NCBI GenBank assembly: GCA_049609065.1
Contig: JBMYYE010000110.1
Coordinates: 1 to 8,252 of the forward strand
Length of the DNA: 8,252 bases
From: JBMYYE01 sp049609065
GTDB lineage: Bacteria; Pseudomonadota; Alphaproteobacteria; Rhodobacterales; Rhodobacteraceae
Reading direction: 5' to 3'
The notes below the pieces were generated by a model. It saw only the letters and a list, made by a program, of their open reading frames with translations. It did not search any database and had not been told where the DNA came from. Made by a program: the position numbers and the translations under genes. Shown in pieces: positions 5,285-8,252 of this stretch. Position 1 is the stretch's first letter; each line of letters begins with the position of its first letter.

Positions 5285-7702
5285 TTAGAAATCTAGGTTT
5301 TCAACGCTCAGCGCATTTTTCTGAATGAATTCGCGTCGCGGCTCCACCACATCGCCCATAAGTTTGGTAAAGAGATCATCCGCTTCTGCGAAATCATCGA
5401 TCTTCACCTGAAGCAATGTGCGCGCCTCTGGATCGAGCGTTGTTTCCCAGAGCTGATCTGGGTTCATCTCACCAAGACCTTTATACCGCTGAAGCGATAG
5501 GCCTTTTTCGCCTTCCGCTAAAATGGCGTTCAAGAGATCCGTTGGACCATTGATCGCAACGCTGCGGTCCTTGCGGATAAGCGTTGCAGATTGACCATAT
5601 ACCTCTTTCAAGCTGTCGGTAAATCCACCCAATTTGCGCGCCTCGCCCGAGCGAATAACACGCCCATCGAGTGTACGGACCTCTTCGACACCGCGCAAAA
5701 GGCGGGCCAAACGAATGCCTTTATCTTGCGTTGGGCGACCCTGCCAACCCTGCTCATATTCAACAGCAATCAGATCAAGGCGCGCGGCAATGGCATCAGC
5801 AACCGCTTGTAGATCCCCATCAACCGCCCCCGGCACGAACGCGGCCGCAATCGCAGCTTGTTCCAAGATGTGCTGCGGATAAGAGGTTGGAAATGCTTGC
5901 AAAACGCGGCGGATTTGACGCGCTTCTTCAACCACACGTTTCAGATCCTGGCCTGCGACTTCTTCACCAGACCCGTAGCGCAAAATCGCGCCATCGATCC
6001 CTTGTTCGACCAGATAATCATCAAGGGCGGTTTGGTCTTTGAGGTAAACCTCAGATTTGCCACGCGCCACTTTGTAAAGCGGTGGCTGTGCGATATAAAG
6101 ATACCCGTTTTCAATGAGTTCTGGCATTTGACGATAGAAAAATGTCAACAAAAGCGTCCGGATATGCGCCCCATCGACATCCGCATCGGTCATGATGACG
6201 ATTTTATGATACCGGAGTTTTTCGATATTAAATTCATCGCGCCCGATACCTGTCCCGAGCGCCATCACCAAGTTGCCAATTTCTTGTGAAGCGAGCATTT
6301 TATCAAAGCGCGCACGTTCAACGTTCAAAATTTTACCTTTGAGCGGCAAAATGGCTTGGGTTTTACGATCACGCCCTGTTTGCGCAGAGCCGCCCGCTGA
6401 ATCACCCTCCACCAAGAAGACTTCGGTTTTGGACGGATCTTTTTCAGAGCAATCTTTCAATTTCCCCGCGAGGAAATTCACATCCATCGCCGTTTTGCGG
6501 CGCGTCAATTCACGCGCTTTTCGCGCGGCTTCGCGGGCAACGGCGGCTTCGATGATCTTTGATACGATCAATTTCGCTTCGTTGGGGTTTTCTTCAAACC
6601 ACTCAGAAAGCTTCTCATTCATCAAGCTTTCAACCGCGGGGCGCACTTCGGAGCTCACAAGTTTATCTTTGGTTTGAGAGCTAAATTTCGGATCAGGCAC
6701 TTTTACCGAAAGCACGCATGTCAAACCTTCACGCGCATCATCGCCTGTGAAGCTGATTTTTTCTCTCTTGGCGATGCCTGATGATTGCGCATAGGCGTTG
6801 ATTGTTCGCGTCAACGCACCACGAAAGCCCGCGATATGCGTCCCGCCATCTCGCTGTGGGATATTGTTGGTAAAAGGCAGCACATTCTCATGGTAGCTGT
6901 CGTTCCACCACATCGCGACTTCAACTCCGATATCGTCTTTTTCACCGCGCACGAAAATCGGTTCGTCGATCATCGCGGTTTTGGAGCGATCAAGGTATTT
7001 GACAAATTCCTTCACGCCACCTTCGTAGAAAAGATCCGCCTCAAGCGGCTCTGCAGGGCGCTCATCCTTCAAGATGATCCGCGCGCCTGAATTTAAGAAA
7101 GCCAACTCGCGCAAACGTTTTTCGAGAGTATCAAAGCTAAATTCACGATTTGAAAATGTTTCCAGCGACGCCATGAACCGTACTTCGGTCCCCTTGCGGC
7201 CGTTGGCATCCCCCACAACCCGTAGGCTTTCTGAGGTTTCACCATGTTCAAACTTCGCGTAATGTTCTTTGCCATCACGCCAAATACGCAATTCAAGCCA
7301 ATCTGAAAGGGCGTTCACAACCGATACACCCACACCATGAAGACCGCCGGAAACTTTATAGGAATTGCTGTCAAATTTACCACCCGCGTGGAGCTGGGTC
7401 ATGATGACTTCGGCGGCGGAAACGCCTTCTTCTTGGTGAATATCCACGGGGATACCACGCCCGTTATCAGACACGGAAACGCTTGAATCGGCATGAACAG
7501 TTACCGTCACATGGTCCGCATGACCCGCGAGCGCCTCATCAATTCCGTTATCCACGACTTCATACACCATGTGGTGCAAACCAGAGCCATCATCTGTATC
7601 CCCGATATACATACCAGGGCGTTTTCGAACGGCCTCTAAGCCCTTCAAAACTTTAATAGAATCGGCGCCGTATTCTTCTGGCTTCTGCGTGGTATCAGAC
7701 AT
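5285..7702 (-). CDS. gyrB: DNA gyrase subunit B
   Basis: This 805-residue protein is the ATPase and TOPRIM subunit of gyrase, the A2B2 enzyme that introduces negative supercoils. The GHKL ATPase region shows catalytic E48 and N52 in EVVDNGIDEA, D79 in SDNGRGIP and the lid GGLHGVGVSVVN (119-130). The transducer follows (about 230-400, with QTKDKL). TOPRIM shows E432 in VEGDSAGGSA, PLKGKILN (453-460) and D506/D508 in MTDADVDG. The long gram-negative-type insertion spans about 550-730 before the C-terminal RYKGLGEMNPDQLWETT. Residues equivalent to E. coli drug-contact positions D73, R136, D426 and K447 are conserved (D79, R142, D434, K455), so no resistance change is seen there. ParE is excluded by the length and insertion. 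The ATG at 7702, after GGAAG, fits the family start; a GTG-started extension to 7801 would run through the promoter. Confidence 0.98.
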   Translation of the reverse strand: MSDTTQKPEEYGADSIKVLKGLEAVRKRPGMYIGDTDDGSGLHHMVYEVVDNGIDEALAGHADHVTVTVHADSSVSVSDNGRGIPVDIHQEEGVSAAEVIMTQLHAGGKFDSNSYKVSGGLHGVGVSVVNALSDWLELRIWRDGKEHYAKFEHGETSESLRVVGDANGRKGTEVRFMASLETFSNREFSFDTLEKRLRELAFLNSGARIILKDERPAEPLEADLFYEGGVKEFVKYLDRSKTAMIDEPIFVRGEKDDIGVEVAMWWNDSYHENVLPFTNNIPQRDGGTHIAGFRGALTRTINAYAQSSGIAKREKISFTGDDAREGLTCVLSVKVPDPKFSSQTKDKLVSSEVRPAVESLMNEKLSEWFEENPNEAKLIVSKIIEAAVAREAARKARELTRRKTAMDVNFLAGKLKDCSEKDPSKTEVFLVEGDSAGGSAQTGRDRKTQAILPLKGKILNVERARFDKMLASQEIGNLVMALGTGIGRDEFNIEKLRYHKIVIMTDADVDGAHIRTLLLTFFYRQMPELIENGYLYIAQPPLYKVARGKSEVYLKDQTALDDYLVEQGIDGAILRYGSGEEVAGQDLKRVVEEARQIRRVLQAFPTSYPQHILEQAAIAAAFVPGAVDGDLQAVADAIAARLDLIAVEYEQGWQGRPTQDKGIRLARLLRGVEEVRTLDGRVIRSGEARKLGGFTDSLKEVYGQSATLIRKDRSVAINGPTDLLNAILAEGEKGLSLQRYKGLGEMNPDQLWETTLDPEARTLLQVKIDDFAEADDLFTKLMGDVVEPRREFIQKNALSVENLDF

Positions 7703-7727
7703 GCTTTTCTTCCAAATAATTTCTACA

Positions 7728-7758
7728 ATTATATAGCGACTTATCCGGCGCTTGTCAC
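7728..7758 (-). promoter_or_regulatory. gyrB promoter
   Basis: On the minus strand GTGACA (7758 to 7753) precedes TATATAAT (7735 to 7728). Spacing is 17 bases to TATATA or 19 to the perfect TATAAT. The start site would fall near 7721, giving a leader of roughly 20 bases that holds the GGAAG ribosome binding site. A suboptimal spacer is known to make some gyrase promoters sensitive to supercoiling; whether that applies here is inference. Confidence 0.55.
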
Positions 7759-7768
7759 GCCTTTGACA
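7753..7768. repeat. Inverted repeat TGTCA-N6-TGACA over the gyrB -35 box
   Basis: Two perfectly complementary 5-base arms, separated by six bases, overlap the -35 hexamer of the gyrB promoter. The position suits a regulator that competes with RNA polymerase. I cannot assign it to a known factor; chance occurrence is possible with arms this short. Confidence 0.25.
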
Positions 7769-7798
7769 CAAGATTTGGTGGTATATCGCACAGTTTTC

Positions 7799-7828
7799 CA
7801 CAATTCTTTTGACGGTCTTAAAATTGTG
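7799..7828. repeat. Inverted repeat CACAATT-N16-AATTGTG after recF
   Basis: Perfect 7-base complementary arms (7799-7805 and 7822-7828) lie between the recF stop and the gyrB promoter. There is no T tract beyond either arm and the stem is AT-rich, so it is unlikely to be a recF terminator. It could be an operator or a weak RNA hairpin in a recF-gyrB read-through transcript. Confidence 0.25.
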
Positions 7829-7839
7829 AAACGGACCCT

Positions 7840-8252
7840 CTAGATTACGGCTTTTGCCTCAGACCCGCCTGCGTCCCCAAACACCTCAATGGACATTGCC
7901 CGAGATTGAATTGCTTCAAACAATCCCGCCTCGGTCCCCGTCATGAACGCTTGTGCGCCAAGCGCATCAATCTCATCATAAAGCGCCTTGCGTCGATCCG
8001 GATCCAGATGTGCCGCAACCTCATCCAAAAGTAAAATAGGCGCCATACCAACCTGTGCCTGAAGCGCGCGGGCATTCGCCAAAATTAGCGACACCAAAAG
8101 CGCCTTTTGCTCACCGGTTGAACACTCCTTCGCGGCCATGTCCTTGTCGGCATAGGACGCCAGCAAATCGGATCGATGGGGCCCAATTAATGTACGCCCC
8201 GCAAACATATCTTGGCGGCGGTTATCGTGAAATGCAGAACGCAAGCTGTCTT
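7840..8252 (-). CDS. recF: RecF DNA repair and gap-binding ATPase, C-terminal third only
   Basis: RecF is an SMC/ABC-type ATPase that binds single-strand gaps with RecO and RecR and helps load RecA at stalled forks. Only the last 136 codons are in the window; the frame is open to the right edge, so the start and Walker A lie outside. Visible parts are GRTLIGPHRSDL, typical of RecF, the ABC signature region CSTGEQKALL, the Walker B and D-loop in ILLLDEVAAHLDPDRR, and the following TGTEAGLF. The order of these matches the C-terminal lobe of the RecF head. It lies 137 bases upstream of gyrB in the same direction, as in dnaA-dnaN-recF-gyrB clusters. Any ATG inside this piece is internal and not a start. 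Confidence 0.94.
   Translation of the reverse strand, partial: DSLRSAFHDNRRQDMFAGRTLIGPHRSDLLASYADKDMAAKECSTGEQKALLVSLILANARALQAQVGMAPILLLDEVAAHLDPDRRKALYDEIDALGAQAFMTGTEAGLFEAIQSRAMSIEVFGDAGGSEAKAVI

Noticed and set aside
5671..6289. Overlapping plus-strand frames opposite the gyrB insertion region
   Set aside because: gyrB is intact and conserved through this stretch on the other strand; these frames show no motifs or ribosome binding sites.
7753..7770. TGT-N12-ACA pattern resembling a PpsR/CrtJ binding site
   Set aside because: The six-base pattern is frequent by chance, and no photosynthesis gene is near; the TGTCA-N6-TGACA repeat is the better description of this spot.
7703..7801. N-terminal extension of GyrB by 33 residues from a GTG at 7801
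   Set aside because: The extension would run through the -10 and -35 boxes and is unlike GyrB N-termini; the ATG at 7702 with GGAAG upstream gives the family start.

Overview
The window looks like ordinary chromosomal core DNA from an alphaproteobacterium, most likely a member of the Rhodobacteraceae (Rhodobacter/Roseobacter group). The basis is the kind of proteins encoded (a PetP/PetR-type regulator pair, an Rhodobacteraceae-like Dxs of 641 residues, a long gram-negative-type GyrB of 805 residues) and the gene order. By eye the DNA is only a little over half G+C, which is modest for that family. No mobile element, CRISPR array, tRNA or rRNA is visible, and coding is dense: no gap between genes is longer than 150 bases.

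Layout. (1) Minus strand, cut by the left edge: ilvE, a branched-chain amino-acid aminotransferase. (2) A 150-base divergent promoter region holding two back-to-back sigma70-like promoters and three small inverted repeats. (3) Plus strand, apparently one transcription unit: petP (MarR-type regulator), petR (OmpR-type response regulator), xseB (exonuclease VII small subunit), ispA (farnesyl diphosphate synthase) and dxs (1-deoxy-D-xylulose-5-phosphate synthase). petP/petR overlap by 4 bases and xseB/ispA by 1 base. (4) A 23-base convergent gap with a hairpin that best fits a terminator for the opposite strand. (5) Minus strand: gyrB with its own promoter, preceded by the 3' third of recF, which runs off the right edge.

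How the genes relate. Dxs makes the first intermediate of the MEP isoprenoid pathway and IspA makes C15 farnesyl diphosphate, the precursor of quinone tails, carotenoids and other polyprenoids. PetP and PetR are known from Rhodobacter capsulatus, where petR is needed for cytochrome bc1 (respiratory and photosynthetic) growth. The operon therefore puts a regulator pair tied to electron transport in front of enzymes that feed quinone synthesis; that functional link is an inference. xseB-ispA-dxs is a widespread order also found in E. coli. recF-gyrB is the tail of the common dnaA-dnaN-recF-gyrB replication-gene neighbourhood.

I do not see a previously undescribed system here. The points most worth a second look are in the ilvE/petP divergent region: abutting -35 elements, palindromes placed as possible operators, and a short leucine/isoleucine-rich upstream reading frame that overlaps the ilvE start. 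A smaller one is an inverted repeat over the gyrB -35 region.
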